From assembly GCA_015200025.1 (NCBI GenBank), contig CP054186.1, positions 434,001 through 498,000 of the forward strand: a stretch of 64,000 nt of DNA, in the 5' to 3' direction. Under the pieces are notes generated by a model. The model searched no databases. It had not been told where the DNA came from and was given only the letters and a program-made list of their open reading frames with translations. A program made the position numbers and the translations under genes. This DNA is from Phycisphaeraceae bacterium (GTDB lineage: Bacteria > Planctomycetota > Phycisphaerae > Phycisphaerales > UBA1924). This document shows, piece by piece, positions 18,646-26,705 of this stretch. Numbering within the stretch: the stretch's first letter is position 1; each line of letters begins with the position of its first letter.

Positions 18646-19140
18646 TCACCCCGGACACCCCGCCCGGCCCCACTCCACCACGCTCGAGTGCGGCAGCGGG
18701 CTCACCCCCGCGTGCCTCAACATATTGAGCATCTGCGCCCGGTGGTGCATCCCGTGCGTCGTCACGTGCGCGATCACCACCGCCCGCGTGTACCGGTGCA
18801 CCGTCCCGAGCCGCTCGCGCTCGAGCCACTGGTCCATCGGCCCGTCCCACGCGTGCGCCGACAGATCCCCCGCCGCCTCGCCGAGGATCTCCATCAGTTC
18901 ACCCGGCGTCCGCCGCGGCGCCCCGTCGATCCACGGCCGCCCCGGCCTCATCGCCAGCACGTCGGTCCACAGCCTCAACGCGCCCACGATGTGCACCGCC
19001 GTGTCGTGCAGCGACCCCAGCCCCATCTCAAAGCGGCGGTGCAACACCGCCTCGCCAACCCCGGCGCACGCGGCGAACACGTTCCGGCTCGCCCACCGGT
19101 CGTGCGCGAGCTGCACCCAGACAGGATCAGCGGGGTTCAT
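18646..19140 (-). CDS. DinB family protein
   Basis: A 164-residue four-helix DinB/YfiT-like protein. The three-His metal site is visible: LGSLHDTAVHIVGAL (His near 45), and AHVTTHGMHHRAQMLNML near 133-150 with the paired HxxxH histidines. The DinB superfamily includes thiol-dependent transferases and many proteins of unknown role. ATG 19140 has GGGAG about eight bases upstream. It overlaps the end of the upstream alpha/beta hydrolase by 14 nt on the same strand, so expression is probably coupled. A paralog with the same pattern lies at 23007-23540. Confidence 0.82.
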   Translation of the reverse strand: MNPADPVWVQLAHDRWASRNVFAACAGVGEAVLHRRFEMGLGSLHDTAVHIVGALRLWTDVLAMRPGRPWIDGAPRRTPGELMEILGEAAGDLSAHAWDGPMDQWLERERLGTVHRYTRAVVIAHVTTHGMHHRAQMLNMLRHAGVSPLPHSSVVEWGRAGCPG

Positions 19141-20057
19141 CGAAGGCTCCCTCTCCCCCACCGTCCAAACCCTTCCCCAGCGTACCCACGATAAACGCCG
19201 TGATCGCCGACGACGCCTCCGGCAGGTCCGCGATGATCGCGTTGTGGTCCCCGCCCGTGATGAGCCGAGCCTCCACCGCGACCCCCGCCGACGACGCCGC
19301 GTCGCGGAGAACCCCGAGATGCCTCGGCGGGACGATCGAATCGCGGTCGCCGTGGATCAGCAGCAGCGGCCGCCCCGCCAGCGCGGGCATCGCGTCCACC
19401 GCGTCGAGCCCCGTCGGCATCAACATCGGCCCCAGGATCGGCAGGTGATCCCCCGCGATCCCCCTCCACCCGCCCCATGCCGAGAACGCCGCCACGCACG
19501 CCACCGCCCGCGCGCCGGGCCGCCGCGTGCAGCGCGAACGTCCCGCCCAGGCTCACGCCGTACACCCCGATCCGCCCCGCGTCCACGTCGTCCCGCGTGG
19601 CCAGCGCGTCGTACGCGGCGAGCGTGTCGGCCAGGAGTTTCTCCCGCGTGAGGAGCCGCGCGGGCGACGACCGCCCGTACCCGCGATAGTCGAACATCAG
19701 CACGTGAAATCCCGCCCCCGCGAGGTACGACGAGAACCCCTCGTGATCGGGCAGCCTCCCCGCGTTCCCGTGGGCGTGCAGCACCGCCGCCCGACGCTCC
19801 CCGGGCGCGGCGCCCGCGGCGCGGAGGAACCACCCGTGCAGCTTCACGCCGCCGGGCCCGTCGATCCACACGTCCTCGTAACCCCGCGGCGTCTCGAACA
19901 GCTCACGCGAGGGGTGGTACACCGCCACGGATTCCGCGAGCGACGTCCACCGTACCACCATCACCAACACCACCGCCACGGCCACGCGCTTCAGCACCGC
20001 ACGGGCGAACCCCGCGGGACGTCTTGGTCGACCGGTCGTGGTCACCGCTTCGCTCAC
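19127..20057 (-). pseudogene. Alpha/beta hydrolase, interrupted by a +1 frameshift
   Basis: Across two frames the sequence encodes a membrane-anchored alpha/beta hydrolase (BEM46/YfhR-like) of about 305 residues. The first frame has an N-terminal membrane helix (AVLKRVAVAVVLVMVVRW), a HAHGNAG oxyanion segment, FDYRGYGRSSP and the nucleophile elbow GVSLGG. The frame then breaks in a GC-rich run (about 19505-19525). The second frame continues VACVAAFSAWGGWRGIAGDHLPI and supplies LLIHGDRDSIVPP (Asp) and ITGGDHNAII (His). Removing one G restores the reading frame. The triad is split but intact, so an assembly error is possible. The start is uncertain: GTG at 20057 or 20045. Confidence 0.75.
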
Positions 20058-20523
20058 CCCCCACTCTATCGAGCCCGCCCGCGCGCGCACGCCGCCGTTC
20101 GAAACGAATGGCACGGCGTACCGCCATTCTGCCGGACCCCAAACGCCGTGGTCCAGCGGGCCCACCCCCACCGTCCGGATCGATCCTGAGCGATCGTGGC
20201 GCATCTCGCCCGTGGTGCGCGCCCCGACCACCGCGTCGCCGGCCGAGTTCCGGGCCGCGGCACGCCCCTTGGACACGCCTCGGCAAATCGGCATCACAAT
20301 CTCCGGATTCAAGCGGCGGCCCGGGCGACGGGATCCGGCCCGGCGCACGGGCGCCGAACTATTCGCATTGTTTTATCCATATATACCTTGAGAATCCCGG
20401 AGTTCTTACTCTCCGCCTCCTGAAGACAGCGCTGGGCATCCCTGATCCGGGCCCGTGGTTTCTTGGGGATGATCTGCCGTGGGCCGTTCGCAACAGCCCC
20501 CGTGGTACGGGTATGTTTACGGC
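20058..20523. other. 466-nt divergent intergenic region without a gene
   Basis: No convincing gene. It separates the alpha/beta hydrolase (minus) from the SDR (plus). Most of it is GC-rich, but about 20361-20400 is a sharp AT-rich island containing ATTGTTTTATCCATATATACC, the most promoter-like sequence here (TATATA as a -10-like element on the plus strand). A transcript from it would have a leader of about 130 nt before the SDR. I see no terminator, riboswitch core or repeat. Confidence 0.4.
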
Positions 20524-21363
20524 ATGTCATTCGGACGTATTGATGGCCGTGTATGCGTGGTGACCGGGGCCGCGCGGGGGATCGGGGAATCGTGCGCAAG
20601 GGCGTTGGCGCGTGCGGGCGGGGTGGTGTGGGTGACGGACCTCAACGAGGCCGGGGCGGGCGCGGTGGCGCGCGGGATCACGGACGCGGGCGGGGTGGCC
20701 CGGTCGCGGCGGCTCGATGTCCGGGACGAGCGGGAGTGGGTGGCGGCGATCACGGCGGTGCTCGAACGCGACGGCACGCTCGACGTGCTGGTGAACAACG
20801 CGGGCATCACGGGCTTCGACCCGCCGACCGGTCCCCACGACCCCGAGCACGCCTCGCTCGAATCGTGGCGTGCGGTGCACGCCACGAACCTCGACGGGGT
20901 GTTCCTGGGGTGCAAGCACGCCATCGGGGCGATGAAAGTCGGCGGGAGGGGCGGGCGCGGCCGGGGCGGATCGATCGTGAACATCTCGTCGCGGTCGGGG
21001 CAGGTGGGGATCCCCGGGGCGTCGGCGTACGCGTCGAGCAAGGCCGGGGTCCGCAACCACAGCAAGAGCGTGGCGCTCTACTGCGCGGAGCGCGGGTACG
21101 GGATCCGGTGCAACTCCGTCCATCCCGGCGCGGTGTTGACCCCCATGTGGGACGCGGTGCTCGGGGAGGGCGAGGCCCGCGCCGCGGCGATCGCGGACGT
21201 GACGGCCGGGGTCCCGCTGGGACGGATGGGCACGCCCGAGGAGGTCGCGAGCCTCGTCGCCTTCCTCGCGAGCGACGCGTCGTCCTACATCACGGGCGCC
21301 GAACTGGTAATCGACGGCGGGATCCTCGCCGGCGCGGAAGCCAGGCCCGAGCCTAGGGACTAA
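20524..21363 (+). CDS. Short-chain dehydrogenase/reductase (SDR)
   Basis: A classical SDR of 279 residues, an NAD(P)-dependent oxidoreductase. TGAARGIG is at 14-21, NNAG near 92, Ser155/156, and the catalytic YASSK with Tyr169 and Lys173. A C-terminal GMGTPEEVASLVAFLASDASSYITGAELVIDGG matches FabG-like alcohol dehydrogenases. The acidic D after the second strand (VTDLNEAG) favours NAD(H). The ATG at 20524 begins the first strand; the longer ORF start at 20479 has no support. A GNAT gene follows 9 nt after its stop. Substrate unknown. Confidence 0.9.
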   Translation: MSFGRIDGRVCVVTGAARGIGESCARALARAGGVVWVTDLNEAGAGAVARGITDAGGVARSRRLDVRDEREWVAAITAVLERDGTLDVLVNNAGITGFDPPTGPHDPEHASLESWRAVHATNLDGVFLGCKHAIGAMKVGGRGGRGRGGSIVNISSRSGQVGIPGASAYASSKAGVRNHSKSVALYCAERGYGIRCNSVHPGAVLTPMWDAVLGEGEARAAAIADVTAGVPLGRMGTPEEVASLVAFLASDASSYITGAELVIDGGILAGAEARPEPRD

Positions 21364-21372
21364 GGTCCCGGC

Positions 21373-21873
21373 GTGGAACGCGAGGCCAGAGCGGGCGGCG
21401 AGATTGAGGTCCGACCGGCGACGGCGGGTGACGTGCCCTCGATCCTGCCGATGGTCCGGGCGCTCTGCGACCTGCACGCGTCCAACGACCCCGAGCGTTT
21501 CGCGGTGCGTGACGACGTGATCGAGCGGTACGCGGCGTGGCTACCCGAGCGTGCGGCGGACCCCAGGAGCGTGCTCCTGCTGGCGGAGGCGGGGGGCCGA
21601 CCCGCGGGGTTCCTGGTGGGGACGGTGGAGCCGGAGGTCCCGATTTTCTGGGTGCCCGAGTGCGGGTGGGTGCACGACGTGTGGGTGGAGCCGTGGGCCC
21701 GAGGGCGGGGCGCGGCGAGGCGGCTGGTGCGCGGGGCGGCGTCTCGGTTCACCGCGATGGGCGTGAAGCAGATGAGGCTCCACACGGGCGTGTTCAACGA
21801 CGCGGCCCGCGCGGTCTTCGCTGCCGAGGGCTTCCGCCCGTGCGTCGTCGAGATGCTCAAGGGGCTGGGGTGA
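21373..21873 (+). CDS. GNAT family N-acetyltransferase
   Basis: A 166-residue GNAT protein. It starts EIEVRPATAGDVPSILPMVRALCDLHA, the usual beta1 and helix region. Motif A is VHDVWVEPWARGRGAARRLVRGAA (about 98-121) with the acetyl-CoA pyrophosphate loop R-G-x-G-A. It ends LHTGVFNDAARAVFAAEGFRPCVVEM, which gives motif B with the N-x-x-A-x-x-x-F-x-x-x-G-F pattern. The start is GTG at 21373, nine bases after the SDR stop, so the two are likely co-transcribed. The acceptor is unknown. Confidence 0.85.
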   Translation: MEREARAGGEIEVRPATAGDVPSILPMVRALCDLHASNDPERFAVRDDVIERYAAWLPERAADPRSVLLLAEAGGRPAGFLVGTVEPEVPIFWVPECGWVHDVWVEPWARGRGAARRLVRGAASRFTAMGVKQMRLHTGVFNDAARAVFAAEGFRPCVVEMLKGLG

Positions 21874-21945
21874 TGCCCGCGGGGGGGGGCCGGGCGGGGC
21901 AACACCGATATACTCGGGGCCGGGTCGGGGCAGGGAGCGTGCGCG

Positions 21946-22542
21946 ATGGAACAAGCGGCGAAGATGCCGGCGCCGGCGGTGTTGTACTCGGGCCGAGCGA
22001 CGGGGATCGCCCCGATGGTGCGGACGCTCAAGCTGGCGCTGTGGGCGGCGCTGTGGCTGGGGATCTACTGGATCCTCGGGCCGGCGAACCGCGACGCGAT
22101 CGTCGCGCAGACGGGGTCGAAGGAGGTCCTGGACATCACGGCGGCGATCGACAAGTCCGAGTACTCCAAGCCGGCGGCGGAGATCGGGAGGCTCGTGATG
22201 CTGGGGTTCGCGGCGATCGTGGGCCTCAAGATCGCGTGGACCTGGGCGGGATGGAACGCGACGCGCTACCTGGTGACGAGCGAGAAAATCCAGTTCGAAC
22301 GCGGGGTGTTCGCCAAGACCATCAAGTCGATCGACCTGTGGCGGGTCAAGGACCTGATCTTTCAGCGCGGGGTCTTCGAGTCCCTGTGCGGGGCGGGGTC
22401 GATCATGATCGTGGCGAGCGACGCGACGTCGAAGTACTCGACCATCGGCCCGGTGACCGGGGCGCGGGGGCTCTACGACCGCGTCGTCGAGGCCCGAGAC
22501 CGCGCGATCAAGGAACGCGGCGTGACGGCGGTGGAGACATGA
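21946..22542 (+). CDS. Membrane protein with bacterial PH (DUF304-type) domain
   Basis: A 198-residue inner-membrane protein. Two hydrophobic segments (about 27-45 and 83-100) are followed by a PH-like domain. That domain reads NATRYLVTSEKIQFERGVFAKTIKSIDLWRVKDLIFQRGVFESLCGAGSIMIVASDATSK, the pattern of DUF304/bPH2 proteins (YdbS/YdbT-like). The last 25 residues form a charged helix. ATG 21946 lies 72 nt after the GNAT stop. Such proteins are thought to act in membrane stress or scaffolding; the role here is not known. It converges with the next gene, and the stops abut at 22542/22543. Confidence 0.75.
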   Translation: MEQAAKMPAPAVLYSGRATGIAPMVRTLKLALWAALWLGIYWILGPANRDAIVAQTGSKEVLDITAAIDKSEYSKPAAEIGRLVMLGFAAIVGLKIAWTWAGWNATRYLVTSEKIQFERGVFAKTIKSIDLWRVKDLIFQRGVFESLCGAGSIMIVASDATSKYSTIGPVTGARGLYDRVVEARDRAIKERGVTAVET

Positions 22543-22983
22543 TCAGGGCGATCGGGCGTACGCCAAACACGCCCACACGACCGCCAGCCCGAGGGTCGCG
22601 AACCCGTTGACATAGCAGCTCCATTTCGTGAGCTTCTCGGGCCACGCCGGGGATTGGAGTACTTCCCGCGCCGGAGCCTCGATCGTCGAGATCGATGGAG
22701 CGAACAACGCTTCCTCAATCAGACGGATCTCGCGGCGCTTCAGTAGCACCGTACGCGAGATGCAGAACGAGGTGCAGCCTGATGGAACCCCCATCGCCGC
22801 GAAAAACCAGAGCACCGCTCCGTGCGTGTTTGATGCGCCTTGGGCCACGCCGACAACCCACGCGAGGGCCGCGATGTTGATGGTCCAATAGAACGCGAGC
22901 CACTTCATGTAGGTGGTGATCAGGTACTGGATGATCTGGAGCAGTTCGTCGGCCCGCCGCCGGAGGATCTCGTCGTTCGTCAT
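22543..22983 (-). CDS. Membrane protein, unknown
   Basis: A 146-residue protein with two hydrophobic hairpin segments near 25-47 and 60-80, a basic central region (VLLKRREIRLIEEALF) and a C-terminal helix near 120-143. The first 25 residues are soluble and helical (MTNDEILRRRADELLQIIQYL). No family was recognised. Its codon use is less GC-extreme than its neighbours. I used ATG 22983; an upstream Met at 23031 would overlap the DinB gene stop at 23007. It lies 23 nt downstream of that gene on the same strand and is probably co-transcribed with it. Confidence 0.65.
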   Translation of the reverse strand: MTNDEILRRRADELLQIIQYLITTYMKWLAFYWTINIAALAWVVGVAQGASNTHGAVLWFFAAMGVPSGCTSFCISRTVLLKRREIRLIEEALFAPSISTIEAPAREVLQSPAWPEKLTKWSCYVNGFATLGLAVVWACLAYARSP

Positions 22984-23006
22984 CGCCGCCGCTCCGTCGG
23001 CCGGGC

Positions 23007-23540
23007 TCACGGCTCGCCCGCGACCTGCCATTCGAGCTCATCGAGGTCGGCGTCCACGGGCCGGCCCAGCCGCTTGAGCATGTTCATGCACTGCGCCCGG
23101 TGGTGCATCCCGTGGTTGGTCACGTGGATCACCGCCGCGGCGACCGTGAACCGGTACGACCGGTCCCGCATCGTCCACTCCCGTGTCTCGGCCAGACGCG
23201 GGCGGACCGCCGCCACCACCCGCGCCAGGTCGGCGCACGCCCGAAGGTTCAGCCCGATCAACTCGTCGGGCGTGCGGCGGGTCATCGGCGAAGGATCCCC
23301 GGGCGCCCTCCCCTCGATCGACGGCCTCAACGCCACGCCCTCGATCCGGTCCGACCAGCGGAAAATCGCGCCGATCACGTGCGACATCGTGTCGTGCAAG
23401 GAGCCCGGGCCGATGTCGAACCGTTGGTGGAAGTCCTGCGGGGAGAGCGCCCGGCAGCACTCGAGCACCCGCCCGTTGGCCCAGCGGTTGTGCCCCAGCA
23501 GGATATCGATCGGGTCCGTCGTCAGCGTTTTGACGCTCAT
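23007..23540 (-). CDS. DinB family protein
   Basis: A 177-residue DinB-like four-helix protein and a paralog of the one at 18646-19140. Shared segments are HNRWANGRVLECCRALSPQDFHQRFDIGPGSLHDTMSHVIGAIFRWSDRI and VIHVTNHGMHHRAQCMNMLKRLG, which supply three His as a probable metal site. I chose ATG 23540 because it begins the first helix; the longer ORF to 23720 runs into the divergent M24-like gene. There is no strong ribosome site. Function unknown; some family members act with mycothiol or bacillithiol-type thiols. Confidence 0.8.
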   Translation of the reverse strand: MSVKTLTTDPIDILLGHNRWANGRVLECCRALSPQDFHQRFDIGPGSLHDTMSHVIGAIFRWSDRIEGVALRPSIEGRAPGDPSPMTRRTPDELIGLNLRACADLARVVAAVRPRLAETREWTMRDRSYRFTVAAAVIHVTNHGMHHRAQCMNMLKRLGRPVDADLDELEWQVAGEP

Positions 23541-23637
23541 CCCGGGCATGATACCGCGCGGCGATGAGAGCCCGCACGCTACGTGAATCAACGACATCAG
23601 AGCGGGGATGGGGTGGGGTGGGGGGTACACTGCGGGC

Positions 23638-24693
23638 ATGAGCGAGATCGACGAACGGCTGGCAGCATTCTGCACGGCGGGCGGGCACGACGGGGTCGTC
23701 CTCCGCCGACGCGGCAACATGTCCTGGGCGGGCGGCGGGTCGGACTTTCACTGCGACACGGCGTCGAGCCTCGGCATCGCGACGCTGGTGTGGACGCCGG
23801 GGCGGAAGGTCTGCTGGACGGACACGATCGAGTCGCCCAGGCTGACCGCGGAAGAGCCGCTGACGCGGGAAGGGTGGGAGGTCGAGGCGTTGCCGTGGTG
23901 GGAGGCCGACACCCGCCTGGCTTCGTTGTTGGCGTCGGGGCGGTACGCGACGGACTGGCCGGTGGACCCGCTGTACGAGTGCCGGGCGAGCCTGACGGCG
24001 GCGGAGGTGGATCGGGCGCGGTCGCTGGGGCGTGAGACGGCGGGGGTCGTTGAACGGATCATGCGCGAGGATGTCAAGCTCGGGATGACCGAGTTTCACC
24101 TGGGCGGCGCGGTGGCCGGGTGGCTCAGGGACCGGGGGATCTTCGCGCACGTGGTCTTGGTGGCGGCGGACGATCGGATCGCCGCGTACCGGCACCCGAT
24201 CCCCACGGCCAAGCCCATCGAACGCACGGCGATGGTCGCGGTGTGCGCCCAGCGCCGCGGGCTGATCGTCTCATTGACTCGGCTGGTGCACTTCGGCGCG
24301 ACGCTCCCCGAGGACCTATCCCGGCGTCACGCGGCGGTCATAGGGGTTGACCGGGCGTTGCACGGGACGACACGGGTCGGGAGGCGCTGGTGCGACGCGC
24401 TGGCCGACGGGGTTCGGGCGTACGCGGCGGGCGGGTACCCGGACGAGTGGACCAAGCACCACCAGGGCGGGCCGATGGGCTACGAGTGCCGGGATTTCAA
24501 GGCGACGCCGACGGAGACACGGGCGGTCAAGCCGCGGCAACTCGTGGGGTGGAACCCGACGGTGAGCGGGACCAAGAGCGAGGACACGATCCTGACGGGC
24601 ACGGACGCGTCGGCGGGCGTGGAGGTGATGACGCCGGCGGGGGATTGGCCGACGGAGGGCGGGAGGCCGGCGATCCTGTGCCGGAAGGCGTAG
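23638..24693 (+). CDS. M24 (pita-bread) family protein lacking metal ligands
   Basis: A 351-residue protein with the creatinase/Xaa-Pro aminopeptidase layout: an N-terminal domain (about 1-125) and a pita-bread domain. Recognisable M24 segments are FHLGGAVAGWLRDRG, the AAYRHPIPTAKPI loop and HHQGGPMGYECRDF (near 281-294). The first metal-Asp region reads MVAVCAQRRGLIVSLTRLVHFG, where aminopeptidase P has D-x-G...D-x-T-R, so both Asp ligands are absent. That suggests a metal-independent hydrolase like creatinase, or a non-enzymatic member. ATG 23638 is chosen because the preceding sequence is non-homologous. It is divergent from the DinB gene. Confidence 0.75.
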   Translation: MSEIDERLAAFCTAGGHDGVVLRRRGNMSWAGGGSDFHCDTASSLGIATLVWTPGRKVCWTDTIESPRLTAEEPLTREGWEVEALPWWEADTRLASLLASGRYATDWPVDPLYECRASLTAAEVDRARSLGRETAGVVERIMREDVKLGMTEFHLGGAVAGWLRDRGIFAHVVLVAADDRIAAYRHPIPTAKPIERTAMVAVCAQRRGLIVSLTRLVHFGATLPEDLSRRHAAVIGVDRALHGTTRVGRRWCDALADGVRAYAAGGYPDEWTKHHQGGPMGYECRDFKATPTETRAVKPRQLVGWNPTVSGTKSEDTILTGTDASAGVEVMTPAGDWPTEGGRPAILCRKA

Positions 24694-24702
24694 CCGAAGG
24701 GA

Positions 24703-26589
24703 TCAGCGGTTCGCGGGTTTGGTGAGCTCGAAGGTGTCGAGCATGCGGCCCTCGATGTCGTAGGCCTTGAACTGGATGGTCCCGTCGAAGAGGGTGGCGT
24801 AGCAGTAGTGGTGGACGTTGGCGAAGTGGAGGGAGAACCAGGTGCGGTTGTGGGCGGCTTTTTCGAGCCCGCCGCCGCCCCCGCCGGAGGTGATGTAGCG
24901 GACGCCCTTGTCCATGTTGATGGACATTTTGTAGAGGGGCCAGGTGCGTTCGTAGACGTGGATGTGCCCGTTGAAGACGATGTCGACGCCGTGCTTCTCG
25001 TAGAGGTCGATGAGGTGCTTGGCGCGGCGGTCGCCCCACTGGGGGACCTTGGTGGGGTCGCCCCGTTCGGTGTCGCCGTAGTCGTCGATGTCGGAGGAGA
25101 AGCAGGGGTGGTGGTGGGCGGCGAACTTCCAGGTGGCGGTGGAGGAGCCGAGTTGCTGGTCGAGCCACTGGTACTGCTCGGAACCGGGGGCGCAGTCCTT
25201 GTTGGTGTCGATCATGAAGAACTGGGCGTTTCCGTAGGTGAAGGTGTAGTAATACTCGGGCGTGGGGAGGGAGAAGTAGTCGTAGTACATCTGGGAGTTC
25301 TTCTCGTGGTTCCCGATGACGGGGTACATGGGGACGTGGGCGAGGAGCCCGGACATGGGCTCGAAGAGGTCCTGCAGCCACTGGTTCTTGGCGAACCCGT
25401 CGTCGACGACGTCGCCGAGGTGGATGACCATATTGGGGCGGAGGTTGAAGATGCCCTCGGCGCACTTGCGGGTGACCGTGGGGTTGCGCTGGGTGTCGCC
25501 GATGATCCCGAAGGCCCAGGCGCGGTCCGCGGGCACCGCCGTCTGGAACGAGAGGATCGGGGAGACGGCCTTGGCGCCGTTCTCGGCGGTGCGGGTGACG
25601 CGGTAGAAATAGGTCGTCTGGGGTTTGAGACCGGTCAGGCGGGCCTCGCCGATGGGCGTGAGATCGTTCAGCTCGACGCGTCCGGTGAAGGGCTGGCGCT
25701 CGCCGAACTCGACGATCGTCGCGGCGGGGCGCTCCGTCTCGGACATGACGACGATCGAATCGAGGGTGGCGAACTGGAGGTACGGCGCGACGAGCCACGC
25801 GAGCGTGGACTCGGGCGACGGGCGGAAGTCGATCATGTTCTGGTTCTTGCGGGCCTCGGCCGCGAGGTCGCGGTCGCGGAGCGCCCGGTCGTAGACTTTG
25901 ACGCGGTGCACCACCCCTTCGAGCGCGTGGCGCTCGTCGCGGTCGAGGTAGCACGCGATGGTGTACGGGGCGGCGTCGGGGTAGAGGATGTCCCCGGACT
26001 GCTCGGTCGAGACCCCGTCGAGCTGCCCGTTGACGAACAGCCTCATCGTCGTCCCGTCGTACACCCCGGCGACGTGGTACCAGAGCCCGGACTGGATCGG
26101 CGTGGACCCCGAGAGGTACGTCATCTTCCCGTTCCCATCGTCGGCGCCGGCCGTGGAGAGCCCGAAGGAGAAGTGCTTCTCGTTGTACCCCAGGATCCAG
26201 CCCGCTTCCGCGTCGCCGTTGTCCTGGATGACCGACGTGATCGAGCCCCACTGGCGCGTCGAGGCGAGGTTGACCCAGGCCGACACGGTCATGGCCCGCG
26301 TCGGGAGCGAGGCCCGGGCGGTCTTGAAATCGTCGGCGATCATGAAGAAGTCGGACATCCCGTTGAAGGACCACCCCTGGGCGGGCCCGATGGTCACCAC
26401 GGAGGGAGCCCCTTGCACCGTGGCCTTGAGGGCGTGCCCGACCTCCTCGACCGTCCCGTTCTCGATGGCGTGAGACCCGACGGCCCAGTGCGAGAGCAGC
26501 CCCGGCTCGGTCGTGTCGGGGTGCGGGAAGGCGTGGGCGACGACCGCCACCGAGAGCGCGGCGAACGGAACGAACGGATGGATCGGCAT
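24703..26589 (-). CDS. Secreted LamG-calcineurin-like phosphoesterase (purple acid phosphatase-like)
   Basis: A 628-residue exported protein. After a signal peptide (cleavage near VVAHA) it has a concanavalin/LamG domain (about 30-250, with WVNLAS, HFSFGLST, LWYHVAGVYDG). A fibronectin-like domain follows (about 260-350), with TTYFYRVT. The C-terminus is a metallophosphoesterase with GDTQRN, HLGDVVDDG, IGNHEKN, AAHHHP and FNGHIHVYERTWP. These are the five metal motifs of purple acid phosphatase-type enzymes. ATG 26589 is preceded by AGGAAA. It probably hydrolyses phosphomonoesters outside the cytoplasm; LamG may bind polysaccharide. It converges with the M24-like gene, with 9 nt between the stops. 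Confidence 0.88.
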   Translation of the reverse strand: MPIHPFVPFAALSVAVVAHAFPHPDTTEPGLLSHWAVGSHAIENGTVEEVGHALKATVQGAPSVVTIGPAQGWSFNGMSDFFMIADDFKTARASLPTRAMTVSAWVNLASTRQWGSITSVIQDNGDAEAGWILGYNEKHFSFGLSTAGADDGNGKMTYLSGSTPIQSGLWYHVAGVYDGTTMRLFVNGQLDGVSTEQSGDILYPDAAPYTIACYLDRDERHALEGVVHRVKVYDRALRDRDLAAEARKNQNMIDFRPSPESTLAWLVAPYLQFATLDSIVVMSETERPAATIVEFGERQPFTGRVELNDLTPIGEARLTGLKPQTTYFYRVTRTAENGAKAVSPILSFQTAVPADRAWAFGIIGDTQRNPTVTRKCAEGIFNLRPNMVIHLGDVVDDGFAKNQWLQDLFEPMSGLLAHVPMYPVIGNHEKNSQMYYDYFSLPTPEYYYTFTYGNAQFFMIDTNKDCAPGSEQYQWLDQQLGSSTATWKFAAHHHPCFSSDIDDYGDTERGDPTKVPQWGDRRAKHLIDLYEKHGVDIVFNGHIHVYERTWPLYKMSINMDKGVRYITSGGGGGGLEKAAHNRTWFSLHFANVHHYCYATLFDGTIQFKAYDIEGRMLDTFELTKPANR

Positions 26590-26705
26590 GGCGGATTTCC
26601 TGGTCCCGCCCCGGTCGGCGGGGTCGGGGGAGGCAGGATACCGGGCCCGATCGTGCCCTCGGGCTCCCGAAATCGCTTTTGACACCATCTTCGCGCGGGC
26701 TGAAC

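Noticed and set aside
24808..26682. 624-codon plus-strand ORF opposite the phosphoesterase
   Set aside because: Val/Gly/Glu-rich, no motif; shadow of the real gene.
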